This document shows, piece by piece, positions 10,905-20,181 of a stretch of 64,000 bases of DNA (position 1 is the stretch's first letter; each line of letters begins with the position of its first letter). This DNA comes from Methylopila sp. M107. Its GTDB lineage: Bacteria; Pseudomonadota; Alphaproteobacteria; Rhizobiales; Methylopilaceae. Under the pieces are notes generated by a model. It saw nothing but the letters and a program-made list of their open reading frames with translations, did not search any database and was not told where the DNA came from. The stretch lies in the NCBI RefSeq assembly GCF_000384475.1, contig NZ_ARWB01000001.1, positions 2,212,176-2,276,175 of the forward strand, read 5' to 3'. Position numbers and translations under genes: made by a program.

Positions 10905-11234
10905 ATGTTCATCGCCATGAACCGTTTCAAGGTGTTTTCGGCCGAGGCCGGGGCGTTCGAGACCGTGTGGCGCGAACGCGATCGCCATCTGAGCGAGGTG
11001 CCGGGCTTCGTCGAGTTCCACCTTCTGAAAGGCCCGGCGGATGGCGAGACCGTGCTCTACGCCTCGCACACGATCTGGCGCTCGCGCGGCGACTTCGAGA
11101 ACTGGACGAAGTCGGAAGCGTTCCGCAAGGCGCATGGCGGCGCTGGCGGGTCGAAGCCGCTGTTCCAGGGACACCCGCAATTCGAAGGCTTCGAGGCCGT
11201 GCTGGTGGAGAAGAACGACCGCGAAGCGGCCTGA
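10905..11234 (+). CDS. Antibiotic biosynthesis monooxygenase (ABM) domain protein, HmoA-like
   Basis: 109 residues starting MFIAMNRFKVF. The ABM pattern is clear: AMNRFKVFSAEAGAFETVWRERDRHLSEVPGFVEFHLLKG, then YASHTIWRSRGDFENWTKSEAFRKAH. These small ferredoxin-like-fold proteins include heme-degrading IsdG/HmoA enzymes. The Asn-Arg-Phe near the N-terminus and the Trp/His pattern fit HmoA, but heme degradation is inference. The upstream extension of the frame is arginine-rich and was left out. Confidence 0.85.
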   Translation: MFIAMNRFKVFSAEAGAFETVWRERDRHLSEVPGFVEFHLLKGPADGETVLYASHTIWRSRGDFENWTKSEAFRKAHGGAGGSKPLFQGHPQFEGFEAVLVEKNDREAA

Positions 11235-11374
11235 TCTCCAGCCCGGACGCCCAAAGCTGTTGCGCAAAGACATCTACGGATCGTCGTCAGACGGCCGAGG
11301 GCGGGTTTCGACTCGACTCTGCAATCGAGGCGGGCAGAAACTATACTCTGCACTTTCTGATTCAGAGTCTGGTA

Positions 11375-12247
11375 ATGCTAATAAAGTCTTTTCGTTACCT
11401 CCTCTGCCTGGCGACGCTCGTCGGAGCGGCGGCGCTGTCGACGCCATCGGCCCGCGCGGCCGACATCGCGATCGCCGAGCCGGAGACAGTCGTCGCGCCC
11501 GTCGGGCCAGCCTTTCTCGACGTCGCGTTCGGCGTCGCCGGGGTCACGGACTACCGCTTCCGCGGCGTGTCCAACAGCCGCAAGGACCCGGCTGTCCAGG
11601 GCTATGTCGAACTGCAGGCGTTCGAATGGGTCTACGTCGGCGTGTGGGCGTCGAGCGTCAAGTATCCCGCGCCGTGGGAGCGCTCCGGCGCAGCAGCCGA
11701 AGTCGACCTCTATGGCGGGCTTCGCCACGCCTGGGGCGCGCTCAGCGTCGACGTCGGCGGGCTCTACTACTCCTATCCCGGCAAAGACACGCTCGTTCCG
11801 GCCCCGTCGCGCCGCGACATCGACTACTGGGAAATCTACGCCAAGCCGACCGTCTCGATCGGCGACGCGGCGACGGTCGGCGGCAATCTGTTCTGGACCA
11901 GCGATTTCATGAACCTCGGCAGCGACGCGCTGTACCTGTCGGTCATTCCGAAGCTCAACCTCCCGATAACGTCGTTCCCGAACCTCGGCTTCTATGTATC
12001 GGGAGAATTCGGAAAGCAGTGGTTTGGCAAGACCACGAAGTTCGCGGTGAAGTACAACTGGAACGACTATGTGACCTGGAACGCCGGCGGCGGCGTCGCC
12101 TACAAGGCGATGACGCTCGACCTGCGCTACAGCGACACGGATTTGAGCAAGCGCGAGTGTGCGTTCAACTACAACGTCAAGGGGCTTTGCGGCCCGGCCT
12201 TCGTGGCCAAGCTGTCGTTCGACACGACGCTTAGTTCCTTGAAATAA
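11375..12247 (+). CDS. TorF-family putative porin
   Basis: 290 residues. A signal peptide (MLIKSFRYLLCLATLVGAAALSTPSARA) is followed by ADIAIAEPE. The mature part has GVAGVTDYRFRGVSNSRKDPAVQGYVEL, the hallmark of the TorF-type outer-membrane beta-barrel family, then alternating beta-strand patterns, ending near a C-terminal phenylalanine-rich strand (FVAKLSFDTTL). It is likely an outer-membrane channel; the substrate is unknown. ATG at 11375 chosen for the signal peptide. Confidence 0.85.
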   Translation: MLIKSFRYLLCLATLVGAAALSTPSARAADIAIAEPETVVAPVGPAFLDVAFGVAGVTDYRFRGVSNSRKDPAVQGYVELQAFEWVYVGVWASSVKYPAPWERSGAAAEVDLYGGLRHAWGALSVDVGGLYYSYPGKDTLVPAPSRRDIDYWEIYAKPTVSIGDAATVGGNLFWTSDFMNLGSDALYLSVIPKLNLPITSFPNLGFYVSGEFGKQWFGKTTKFAVKYNWNDYVTWNAGGGVAYKAMTLDLRYSDTDLSKRECAFNYNVKGLCGPAFVAKLSFDTTLSSLK

Positions 12248-12361
12248 CCCATCAGGCTGGGTCTTCCGGCTTCCGCCGTCGAGCGCGTCTAAATCAAAAG
12301 TTGCAGTTGACGTCCAAAACCACTCGGGCACGCTGAGCGTGTCGCGCCTGAGGGCAGGTAC

Positions 12362-13354
12362 GTGTGGTCGCGTTTCTCGGTCTGTCTCGCTGCCGGCCTG
12401 ACACTGGCGACCGCCGTGGTCGCCGACGAACGGGCCCCTGATCCGCAAAGCCGCGCGATCGACGTTGAAACCGTCGCGCGGGCCTTCCGGTCTTTGCCGG
12501 CAGGTTCCCGCGGGGCGGTGTCCGCCTGCGCGGCCGCGCTCTCCGCCGTCGCCGATCGGACCGACAGCCCCTTCCGGGCGGCGCTGCTCGGCCACATCTT
12601 CAGTTGCGACTGGTCGACCTGGGCGTTCGACGCGGCCGGCGACCGGCTTGCGACGACATTTGCGGTCGTGGCCGCGACGCCCGGCGCCGGCTACGGGTCC
12701 GATCAGGTTCCGTTCGCGCGGTCGTTCCACCGCTACGGGCTTCCCGAAGCGATCGTCGCCGCGGAGGTCGTCGAGCCGGCGCGGTTCGCTGTCCTGGCGA
12801 CGGGGGAGGAGGCCGGCCTCGGCCCCGAAGGCGCACCGGTCGAAATCGCCGCTCTGCCGCCGTCCCGCGCGACCGTGGTCGCGCCGGCGGACACGGTCGC
12901 CGTCGAGGCAGAGGCGCCGCAGGCGCCCGCCGTCGATGGAGCGACGGAAGACAAGCCGGTGGTAGAGCCCGCGACGACCGTGGCCGCGGCGGACCCGCAG
13001 GAGGCGAGACCGCTGTTCTACGCGTCGCCCGAGGTGGTCGTCGCCGCCGAGGAGGAGGCCGAGCCGCAGGCTCTCCGCGCCGAGCGGCGGACCGAGGCGG
13101 CGTCTCGACGAAGCGTGCGGAGGGCGGAAATCGCCGTCGCGGCCGCGCGGCGGCGGGCGACGCGGACCGTCAGCGTCTCCAGGACGGTGCGGATTTCGAG
13201 GACGAGGGGTCTCGCCGGGCGTCCGCCCCGCGCAATCCGACTGCGCGAGACGGACGCGGCGCTGGAGCCCGCGGCCGTCTCGCGTCCGCAGACGCGCTCA
13301 TTCTCGCCGAAGATGTCGTCGGCAGGCCCCGCGCAGCCTGCGCCGAGCCAGTAG
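12362..13354 (+). CDS. Predicted secreted protein with Ala/Glu/Arg-rich tail, function unknown
   Basis: 330 residues from a GTG. A short signal-like segment (MWSRFSVCLAAGLTLATAVVA) comes first. Residues about 30-160 are a compact region with cysteines (SACAAAL and HIFSCDW). The rest is low-complexity Ala/Pro/Glu then Arg/Ser-rich. I do not recognise a family. Its coding is supported by consistent GC-rich third positions and the signal peptide. It is convergent with the mutase gene, 6 bp away. Confidence 0.65.
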   Translation: MWSRFSVCLAAGLTLATAVVADERAPDPQSRAIDVETVARAFRSLPAGSRGAVSACAAALSAVADRTDSPFRAALLGHIFSCDWSTWAFDAAGDRLATTFAVVAATPGAGYGSDQVPFARSFHRYGLPEAIVAAEVVEPARFAVLATGEEAGLGPEGAPVEIAALPPSRATVVAPADTVAVEAEAPQAPAVDGATEDKPVVEPATTVAAADPQEARPLFYASPEVVVAAEEEAEPQALRAERRTEAASRRSVRRAEIAVAAARRRATRTVSVSRTVRISRTRGLAGRPPRAIRLRETDAALEPAAVSRPQTRSFSPKMSSAGPAQPAPSQ

Positions 13355-13360
13355 GGCGCC

Positions 13361-15331
13361 TCAAGCCGCCTTCTGGCCCGCCCCTTCCGCGATGCGGACG
13401 ATGTCGGCCATGATGGCTGTGAGGTCGAAGTTCTTCGGCGTGTAGACCGCCGCGACCCCCATGGCCTTCAGCTCGCGCTCGTCCTCCGGCGGGATGATGC
13501 CGCCGACGATGACGGGCACGTCGTCGAGCCCTTCCTTCCGCATCCGCTCCAGCACGTCGCGCACCAGCGGCAGGTGCGAGCCGGAGAGAATGGAGAGCCC
13601 GACGACATGGACGCCCTCCTCCAGCGCCGCGTTGACGATTTCGGCCGGCGTCAGCCGGATGCCCTCATAGACGACCTCGAAGCCACAGTCGCGGGCGCGG
13701 ACCGCGATCTGTTCGGCGCCGTTGGAATGGCCGTCGAGGCCGGGCTTGCCGACCAGCAGTTTCAGGCGCCGACCGAGCGTCGCTGAGGCGGCTTCGACCG
13801 ACTTGCGGACCTCGGCGATGCCGGTGCCTTCGCGATCGCTCTTCTGGGCTTTGCCGACGCCGGTCGGGGCGCGGTACTCGCCAAAAATCTCGCGCAGCGT
13901 CTGGCCCCATTCGCCGGTCGTGACGCCCGCCTTCGCGGCCGCGATCGACGGGCCCATGATGTTGCGGTCTTCCTTGGCCGCGGCGGCGAGGTCGGCCAGC
14001 GCCTTGTCGACCGCCTTCTGGTCGCGCTGGTCCTTCCAGGCCTTCAGCCGCTCGATCGCCTGCTCGCCGACGCCTTCCGGCACGACCTGGATCGAGCCCT
14101 CTCCGGTCGAGAGCGGCGACGGCTCGGTGCCCTCATATTTGTTGACGCCGACCACCACGAGGTCGCCGGACTCGATCGCAGCGAGCCGCCTGGCGTTCGC
14201 CTCGACCAGACGTCCCTTCATGAAGCCGGACTGCACGGCGGTGATGGCGCCGCCCATCTCGTCGATGCGGGCCAGCTCCTCGAGCGCCTCGGCCTTCAGC
14301 TGCGCAACCTTCTCGTCCATGACGGCCGAACCGTTGAAGATGTCGGCGTATTCCAGGATGTCGGTCTCGTAGGCGAGGATCTGCTGCGCGCGCAGCGACC
14401 ACTGCTGGTCCCACGGGCGCGGCAGGCCGAGCGCCTCGTTCCACGCCGGCAGCTGCACGGCGCGCGCGCGCGCGTCCTTGGAGAGCGTCACGGCCAGCGT
14501 CTGGATCAGGATGCGGTAGACGTTGTTCTCGGGCTGCGGCTCGGTGAGGCCGAGCGAGTTCACCTGCACGCCGTAGCGGAAGCGCCGGTGCTTGGCCTCC
14601 TTCACGCCGTATCGCGTCGCGGTGATCTCGTCCCAGAGGTCGACGAAAGCGCGCATCTTGGCGATTTCGGTGACGAGCTTCATGCCGGCGTTCACGAAGA
14701 ACGAGATGCGGCCGACCGTGGTCTCGAACACCTCGCCCTCGACGCCGGCTTCCTTCACCTCGTCCAGCACAGCGATCGCGGTGGCGAGCGCATAAGCGAG
14801 CTCCTGGGTCGGCGTCGCGCCGGCCTCCTGCAGGTGGTAGGAGCAGACGTTCATCGGGTTCCACTTCGGCATTTCCGTCGTGGTGAACAGGATGACGTCG
14901 CGGATCAGCCGCAGCGACGGCGCCGGCGGGAACACGTAAGTCCCGCGCGACAGATATTCCTTGATGATGTCGTTCTGCGTCGTGCCGTTGAGCTCGGCGA
15001 GGCTCGCCCCCTGCTCTTCCGCGAGCGCGGAATAGAGCGACAGCAGCCAGGCCGCCGTGGCGTTGATCGTCATCGACGTGTTCATCTTGGCGAGCGGGAT
15101 GCCGTCGAACAGCGCCCGCATGTCGCCGAGGTGGGAGACCGGCACGCCGACCTTGCCGACTTCGCCCTTCGACAGCACGTGGTCCGGGTCGTAGCCGGTC
15201 TGCGTCGGCAGGTCGAAGGCGACCGAGAGGCCGGTTTGGCCGCGGCTCAAATTCGACTTGTAGAGGCGGTTCGAGGCCTCGGGCGTCGAATGGCCCGCAT
15301 AGGTTCTGAACAGCCAGGGCTTGTCGGCCAT
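13361..15331 (-). CDS. ecm: Ethylmalonyl-CoA mutase (MeaA-type, B12-dependent)
   Basis: 656 residues from the ATG at 15331 (MADKPWLFRTYAGHSTPEASNRLYKS). An N-terminal methylmalonyl-CoA-mutase-like TIM barrel (GLSVAFDLPTQTGYDPDH, NTSMTINATAAW, GTTQNDIIKEYLSRGTYVFPP) is joined to a C-terminal B12-binding domain with DGHSNG at about residue 530. Single-chain length and the family sequence fit ethylmalonyl-CoA mutase rather than MCM. It converts ethylmalonyl-CoA to methylsuccinyl-CoA. With ccr it shows an ethylmalonyl-CoA pathway for glyoxylate regeneration. Confidence 0.93.
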   Translation of the reverse strand: MADKPWLFRTYAGHSTPEASNRLYKSNLSRGQTGLSVAFDLPTQTGYDPDHVLSKGEVGKVGVPVSHLGDMRALFDGIPLAKMNTSMTINATAAWLLSLYSALAEEQGASLAELNGTTQNDIIKEYLSRGTYVFPPAPSLRLIRDVILFTTTEMPKWNPMNVCSYHLQEAGATPTQELAYALATAIAVLDEVKEAGVEGEVFETTVGRISFFVNAGMKLVTEIAKMRAFVDLWDEITATRYGVKEAKHRRFRYGVQVNSLGLTEPQPENNVYRILIQTLAVTLSKDARARAVQLPAWNEALGLPRPWDQQWSLRAQQILAYETDILEYADIFNGSAVMDEKVAQLKAEALEELARIDEMGGAITAVQSGFMKGRLVEANARRLAAIESGDLVVVGVNKYEGTEPSPLSTGEGSIQVVPEGVGEQAIERLKAWKDQRDQKAVDKALADLAAAAKEDRNIMGPSIAAAKAGVTTGEWGQTLREIFGEYRAPTGVGKAQKSDREGTGIAEVRKSVEAASATLGRRLKLLVGKPGLDGHSNGAEQIAVRARDCGFEVVYEGIRLTPAEIVNAALEEGVHVVGLSILSGSHLPLVRDVLERMRKEGLDDVPVIVGGIIPPEDERELKAMGVAAVYTPKNFDLTAIMADIVRIAEGAGQKAA

Positions 15332-15436
15332 GTTTCGAGCTCCGCCGCTAAAGGGGCGCGCCCGGAAGACCACGCCCTACGGACGTCTTAAGCCAAGTGT
15401 GCGGCGCCGCAATGGGCGAATGGTCGGACGAACCCC

Positions 15437-16483
15437 TCAGTCGAACCCCGACCAGGCCTGCGCCACCACGAAGTTGGCCATCGGGTTCGGGACGCGCTCG
15501 CCGCGCGGGCGGAAGATCGGCGCGGCGGAGGCCAAGACAGGCTCGGAAGGCGCGATGACGCGGCGCGCCTCGCCGTCTTCCGCCGCATAGGCCAGCGCCT
15601 TGGAGCCGGCGCGCGGCGGAGCGAGCGACATGACGACAGACAGCGCCTCGTTGGCGGCGGGCGTGCGCGTGGGCTCGCCGCGGAACGCGAGCGCCTTCGA
15701 TAGATCGCTGCGGCCGTCGACGATCTCCTGCGCGACCTTGATCTGCGGAACTTCCGCGGCCGCCACAGTGATCAGCTGGGGCGCGACGGGCCGCAGCAGC
15801 TCGGGCTCGGCCGGCGCCTGCTCGACGGGCGCGAGCGGCGCGACCGGATCGGCCGCGAGCGTCGCGACCTTCAGCACCGGGGCCTCGTCCGGGTTCTGCG
15901 GCACGACCTTGGCGACGGTCCGCACGCCGACCTTGCGGGTCTGGTCCGCCTCCTCGAAGGCGCGGGCGAAAGACTGCAGGTTCGCTTTCTCGATCTCGTC
16001 GTCCGGGCTGCGGTTCCAGCGGTAGAAGGCGTTGCCGCCCGAGACCAGCACGTAGGTCTTGTCGTCGTTGCGGAACGGGACGTTCGCGGTGTGGAAGAAC
16101 ATGACGTCGCCGGCGGCCGGATGGCGCAGGCCATTGAGCACGGCCTCCGCGACGCGGCGCGCCTTTTCGGCGGGCTTCTGCTCGGTCATGCGGCGCGTGA
16201 GCACGCCGGGCGCGAACTGCAGATACTGCCCGACGACGCCGCACACCGTCGACCCGTAGCGCCCGGAGGCGAGCCGGTTCGCGACGATCGTGCCGACCGC
16301 GAGCATGCCGTCCTCGCGGTTGCGGTTCGATTCGAAATACATCGCCCGCGCCATGCATTCCCGATCGGTGAGCTCGACCTTTGCGGCGGCCCTCGGCGCT
16401 CCGTGACCCGCCGCGACGGATCCGACCCCTGACAGGAGGATCGCCGAGGCGATTGCGAGGCGCGCAAAAGGCCGATGTCTCAT
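15437..16483 (-). CDS. SleB-type cell-wall hydrolase (paralogue 1)
   Basis: 348 residues with a signal peptide (MRHRPFARLAIASAILLSGVGSVAAG). The Hydrolase_2/SleB domain covers about residues 40-160: ECMARAMYFESNRNREDGMLAVGTIVANRLASGRYGSTVCGVVGQ with catalytic-type Glu in YFES. It is followed by a linker rich in Ala/Pro and the conserved C-terminal end PNPMANFVVAQAWSGFD. It probably cleaves peptidoglycan in the periplasm. A second SleB-like gene lies 560 bp upstream and shares the same end motif. Confidence 0.88.
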   Translation of the reverse strand: MRHRPFARLAIASAILLSGVGSVAAGHGAPRAAAKVELTDRECMARAMYFESNRNREDGMLAVGTIVANRLASGRYGSTVCGVVGQYLQFAPGVLTRRMTEQKPAEKARRVAEAVLNGLRHPAAGDVMFFHTANVPFRNDDKTYVLVSGGNAFYRWNRSPDDEIEKANLQSFARAFEEADQTRKVGVRTVAKVVPQNPDEAPVLKVATLAADPVAPLAPVEQAPAEPELLRPVAPQLITVAAAEVPQIKVAQEIVDGRSDLSKALAFRGEPTRTPAANEALSVVMSLAPPRAGSKALAYAAEDGEARRVIAPSEPVLASAAPIFRPRGERVPNPMANFVVAQAWSGFD

Positions 16484-17045
16484 TCTTCCCGATCCCCGAG
16501 GGCGCGGGGACGTCCGTCGGAAGTCCCCGCCTGCTGATCAAGGGAAGAGCAAGATAGTTAACAATTAGTCAACGAACCGATCCGAACTCCCGCGGCGCCC
16601 AAATGCGGCCGGGAATATGGCGGAAACGATGTGTAACATAGCAAAGAGAATATGTTCCTTGCTCTGAATACAGGGACCAGTCTTGGGTATTCAGCAACCG
16701 ATGCGGCATGCAAATAAGCGCATGGTTCAGCGTGCGAGCGACTGCTTAGACACAATCAGGCCATATTGGGCGACAACGAGGCGGATGTGTAGTTCGCCGT
16801 CTCGGCCTCCGCGGTGGTGCGCGCCATATGGCGGCGACACGTCGCACTTGCCATCGCAAATAACTGCTCCAGCCGGCGCTTCGTGACGATTCCGGGGCGA
16901 TGACGCGGCGGATCGCATCGTCGCGCGGGTCGACGCGGTTTTGGGGCGTCACGCCGAGGGTTTCGTCAGGAGAGACCGGACGCGCACACGGCGATCCGAC
17001 GGAGCCGCTGGCTGTCGGTTAGATCTGAAAGTCGAAAATGGAAAG
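16484..17045. other. 562-bp gap between the two SleB genes, AT-richer in its left half
   Basis: Bases 16550-16700 are clearly less GC-rich than their surroundings (TTAACAATTAGTC, AACATAGCAAAGAG). This stretch probably holds the promoter of the minus-strand SleB gene 1. I found no credible gene; short open frames here look noncoding. Confidence 0.5.
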
Positions 17046-17954
17046 TTAGTTGAACGAGGCCCAGGCCTGCGCCACGGCGTAGTTCGCCATCGGGCTCGGC
17101 TTCGGCGTGTGCGCGGCGCTCATCACAGGCGTCATCGACGCCTGGACCGCCGCGGCCGGCGCGATCACGCGCGGGGCGGACGACTTCTTCGGGCCGAGCG
17201 CCGCGACCGCGGCGAGCGCGGAGTTCGCGGCCGGCGTCGCGGCCGCATGGTCCTGATAGGCGGAGGCGAGTTCGAAGTTCGACGGCAGCGGCGCGGCCCC
17301 GAAGCGGATCGGCGTGGGCGCCTGCTCGACCGGAATGACGCGGGCGAGCACAACCGGGCCCGTCTCGATCGCCCGGCGTCGGAGCGCCGCCGCCAGCACG
17401 GGGCGGGCTGCGGCCTTGTCGGCGCTGGCGGTCGAATAGGCCCGGGCCATCGACAGCGCATTGGCGCGCGCCGCGGCCGGGCTGCCGGCGCTGCGCTTCT
17501 CGTAGAAGATGTTGCCGCCCGCGACCGTCAGGTAATGCATGTTGCCATAGCCGAAGCGCAGGCCCGCGGTGTGGAAGAACATCGCGCTCTTCACCGCCGG
17601 ATGGCGATGCCCCGCGAGAACCGCCTCGGCGACCCGGCGCGCGCGCGCCGCCGCCTCGCCGGAGAGGCCGCGCGTCATGACGCCGGCCGCGAACTGGCCG
17701 CGCTGTCCGACGACGCCGCAGAACGTGCCGCCATAGCGGCCGGAGCTGACGCGGTTGGCCACGACCGTGCCGACGGCCAGCATGCCGTCCTCGGAGGACT
17801 TGTCGGATTCGAAATACATCGCCCGGGCGAGGCATTCGCGATCGGCGGAGGATCGCGCGGCGGTCGGCTGCTGTTGAGCGGCTTGTGCGATGGCGGCGCC
17901 CGCAAGGGCGATCACGGCCAAGGCTCCAGCGTGCGCGACAGTGCTTTTCAGCAT
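17046..17954 (-). CDS. SleB-type cell-wall hydrolase (paralogue 2)
   Basis: 302 residues from the ATG at 17954 (MLKSTVAHAGALAVIALAGAAIAQAA, a signal peptide). The SleB domain is ECLARAMYFESDKSSEDGMLAVGTVVANRVSSGRYGGTFCGVVGQ. The C-terminus PSPMANYAVAQAWASFN matches paralogue 1. The linker between is divergent. It is likely a periplasmic peptidoglycan hydrolase, and the pair arose by duplication (inference). Confidence 0.87.
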   Translation of the reverse strand: MLKSTVAHAGALAVIALAGAAIAQAAQQQPTAARSSADRECLARAMYFESDKSSEDGMLAVGTVVANRVSSGRYGGTFCGVVGQRGQFAAGVMTRGLSGEAAARARRVAEAVLAGHRHPAVKSAMFFHTAGLRFGYGNMHYLTVAGGNIFYEKRSAGSPAAARANALSMARAYSTASADKAAARPVLAAALRRRAIETGPVVLARVIPVEQAPTPIRFGAAPLPSNFELASAYQDHAAATPAANSALAAVAALGPKKSSAPRVIAPAAAVQASMTPVMSAAHTPKPSPMANYAVAQAWASFN

Positions 17955-18098
17955 GCCCCCGAGGTCCCCGTGGCGAACGCCGGCTAACCGACGATCAGAG
18001 GGGGGCACAAAAAGCGCACCGTTAGGACATAGTCAAGACTTTCGCGCGACGCGGGCGGAAGAACCGCGCGGAGCTCGATTCCGAAGGGGACGCCGCGG

Positions 18099-18449
18099 TC
18101 AACGTCCGCCGCCGAAATCCTCGTCCTCCAGCGTGCGGCGCGCCGCCTCGCGATGGCGGTCCTTCATGTGCATCTGGATGGTGGCGAGCGCGGCCGCGAT
18201 GACGCTGGCGTCGTCGGCGAACCCGATGAACGGCAGGAAGTCCGGAACGGCGTCGATCGGCGTCACGAAATAGGCGAGCGCGCCGATGAGCGCGATGCGG
18301 ACGTGCCGCGGCGTCTCGCGGTCGAGCGCGCAGTAATAGGCCGCGACGGCGTCCTCGGCGAAAGGAATGTTCCGCGCGACGCGCTTGATCGTCGGCCAGA
18401 AATCCCGCCGCACGCGGGATTCGTCGGCCGAATAACCTTCACCTGCCAT
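18099..18449 (-). CDS. YkvA family (DUF1232) protein
   Basis: 116 residues. The DUF1232 core is IALIGALAYFVTPIDAVPDFLPFIGFADDASVIAAAL at about residues 50-90, with the diagnostic PIDAVPDFLP. It may be membrane-associated. The role is unknown. Confidence 0.9.
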   Translation of the reverse strand: MAGEGYSADESRVRRDFWPTIKRVARNIPFAEDAVAAYYCALDRETPRHVRIALIGALAYFVTPIDAVPDFLPFIGFADDASVIAAALATIQMHMKDRHREAARRTLEDEDFGGGR

Positions 18450-18513
18450 CGGGCGTCCTCGTGTCGGGGCGTCGTGGCGACGCCCTTCTCAGGTGGACGC
18501 TCGGGCGCCTCAA

Positions 18514-19047
18514 TCAAGTGTCGGCGGCGTCGGCCTCGGCCTCCATGGCCTCCATGGCGGCGTCAGACAGGCCGAAATGATGGCCGATCTCGTGGACCAG
18601 CACATGGGTCACGATCGCGCCGAGCGTCTCTTCGTGCTCGGCCCAATAGTCAAGGATCGGGCGCCGGTAGAGATGCACGAGATTGGGGGACTGGCCGGAG
18701 CCGGCGACCGCGTCCGCCTGCGGCAGTCCGATGCCGGTGAACAGGCCCAGCAGATCGAACTCGGTCTCGGCGCCGAGCTCGTTCAAAACCTCTTCGGTCG
18801 GAAAATCGTCGACGCGCACCACCACGCCGCGCGCGAGTTCGCGGAACGCCTGCGGCAGCCGCGCCATGGCGTCGTCGGCGAGGGCTTCAATGTCGGCGAG
18901 ATCTGGCGCCTTGAGATCGGCGAATGCCGCCGGGGACTGCGCGTCGTCGGACTTGCGCGACCCGCCGCTGAGAAACCTCATCGCGGCCGCCGTCGGTCCG
19001 AACACGGCGCCGACTTTCGCTTTGGCCAACCTTGCGTCCTCCCCCAT
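18514..19047 (-). CDS. Metallopeptidase family protein (zincin)
   Basis: 177 residues. It has the zinc-binding HEIGHHFGLSD (HExxH) near residue 151 and the preceding VTHVLVH, plus LVHLYRRPILDYWAEHEETLGAI, typical of this small zincin family. The N-terminal 40 residues are variable and the true start may be further in. No substrate is known. It lies 64 bp upstream of the DUF1232 gene on the same strand. Confidence 0.85.
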   Translation of the reverse strand: MGEDARLAKAKVGAVFGPTAAAMRFLSGGSRKSDDAQSPAAFADLKAPDLADIEALADDAMARLPQAFRELARGVVVRVDDFPTEEVLNELGAETEFDLLGLFTGIGLPQADAVAGSGQSPNLVHLYRRPILDYWAEHEETLGAIVTHVLVHEIGHHFGLSDAAMEAMEAEADAADT

Positions 19048-19349
19048 CCCTCACGCCCGCTCCGCCCAATGTCTAGAACGACCGCGCGCGGGCGCCAACT
19101 TTTAAGGCTGTTTTTGGTCTGCGCTCCCGGAAGCGCCGTTCCGTGCGCCGCAAGGCCATCGGTCGCGCTCGACGAACGGGATTTGGGCGCTATCTCGCCG
19201 CCTTGATCCACCGGGTCGCCGGCGCGCCATGAATGAGCCGTGAACGTCGGTCGCGGACTGAGTTCATCGCGGGTCGGCCAAGATCGTCACAGGCCGAAGA
19301 CTCCCGATCTGAACGGCGGTCAAAAATTAAAAGCGTCAGGAGAACAGAC
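19048..19349. other. 302-bp divergent gap, no gene seen
   Basis: It separates the zincin gene (minus) from a secreted-protein gene (plus). The right end carries TCAAAAATTAAAAGC and AGGAG before the ATG at 19350. No structured RNA or repeat family member was recognised. Confidence 0.4.
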
Positions 19350-19655
19350 ATGCGGACTTTCCTACTTTCGAGCTGCGTCGCGGGCGCTCTGGGCGTGCTG
19401 GCGATGGGATCGGCGAACGCCGCCCCGATCGCGACCCATGGCGTGATCCAGGCGCCGAGCGCGATCGCCGACGTCCAGTGCCGCACCGTGAAGCGGGTGA
19501 CGTACAGCTACGGCGTGAAGCGCGTCGTCACCTCGCAGGAGTGCGCGCGCCCGGTCTATCGCGACCGCCCGGTCTATCGCGAGCGCCGCGAGCGCTACAT
19601 CGAGCGGCGCGACTACCGCCGCCCGGGACCCTCGATCGGCATCCAGATTCGCTGA
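19350..19655 (+). CDS. Small secreted Arg/Tyr-rich protein
   Basis: 101 residues with a strong signal peptide (MRTFLLSSCVAGALGVLAMGSANA). The mature part has two cysteines (VQCRTVKR and SQECARP) and a tail with repeats of the type PVYRDRPVYRERRERYIERRDYRR. AGGAG lies 8 bases before the ATG. Such small basic secreted proteins are common in Hyphomicrobiales and have no known function. A terminator follows at 19681. Confidence 0.75.
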   Translation: MRTFLLSSCVAGALGVLAMGSANAAPIATHGVIQAPSAIADVQCRTVKRVTYSYGVKRVVTSQECARPVYRDRPVYRERRERYIERRDYRRPGPSIGIQIR

Positions 19656-19680
19656 TCCGCTAGCGATTCTGGCGAATACG

Positions 19681-19714
19681 AACGCCCGGTCCTTTCGAGG
19701 GCCGGGCGTTTTCG
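19681..19714 (+). terminator. Rho-independent terminator
   Basis: Stem AACGCCCGG / CCGGGCGTT with a TCCTTTCGAGGG centre, followed by TTTCG. It sits 26 bp after the stop of the secreted-protein gene. Confidence 0.8.
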
Positions 19715-19842
19715 TGTCCGCGAAACCATAATGGCGGGCCGAAACGTCGACAGGCCCGAATTGACGCCGCGCCGACGCCGGACTCTGATAGGATTCGCGC
19801 GAAAGACGGGGCGAACGCCCGCACGAGCATGAAGGATCGACG

Positions 19843-20085
19843 ATGATGCGTACCGGCATCGTGATCGCCGCGGCCGCCGCGGCCCTTTCGGCCGCATTGG
19901 CGTCCGGCGCCTCGGCAGCTGATGCGCCCTACCGTTCGCGGGAGCGCGTCTACGAGCGTCCGATCCCGCGGGTTTACTACCAGCCGGTCCGTCCGGCCGC
20001 CGTGTGCCGTGTCGCCTATACGCGCAACGATCGCGGCTGGCCGAAGGAGCAGGGCCGCGTCGCGCGCTGCACCCGGTTCGATTGA
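19843..20085 (+). CDS. Small secreted protein
   Basis: 80 residues with a signal peptide (MMRTGIVIAAAAAALSAALASGASAA). The mature chain (DAPYRSRERVYERPIPRVYYQPVRPAAVCRVAYTRNDRGWPKEQGRVARCTRF) is basic with two cysteines. It resembles the preceding secreted protein in style but not closely in sequence. Function unknown. Confidence 0.7.
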   Translation: MMRTGIVIAAAAAALSAALASGASAADAPYRSRERVYERPIPRVYYQPVRPAAVCRVAYTRNDRGWPKEQGRVARCTRFD

Positions 20086-20181
20086 CGCGGGCTGCGTCTC
20101 GCAGGTCGAACGCCTGAATCCGCCGTCGGTGCGGGTTTCGGCCTTCCGCTCCGCATCAGTCCGAGCGACGCGCGCGCGTGC

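Noticed and set aside
13361-15331. Methylmalonyl-CoA mutase large subunit
   Set aside because: Single-chain length of 656 residues, sequence features and nearby ccr fit ethylmalonyl-CoA mutase better.
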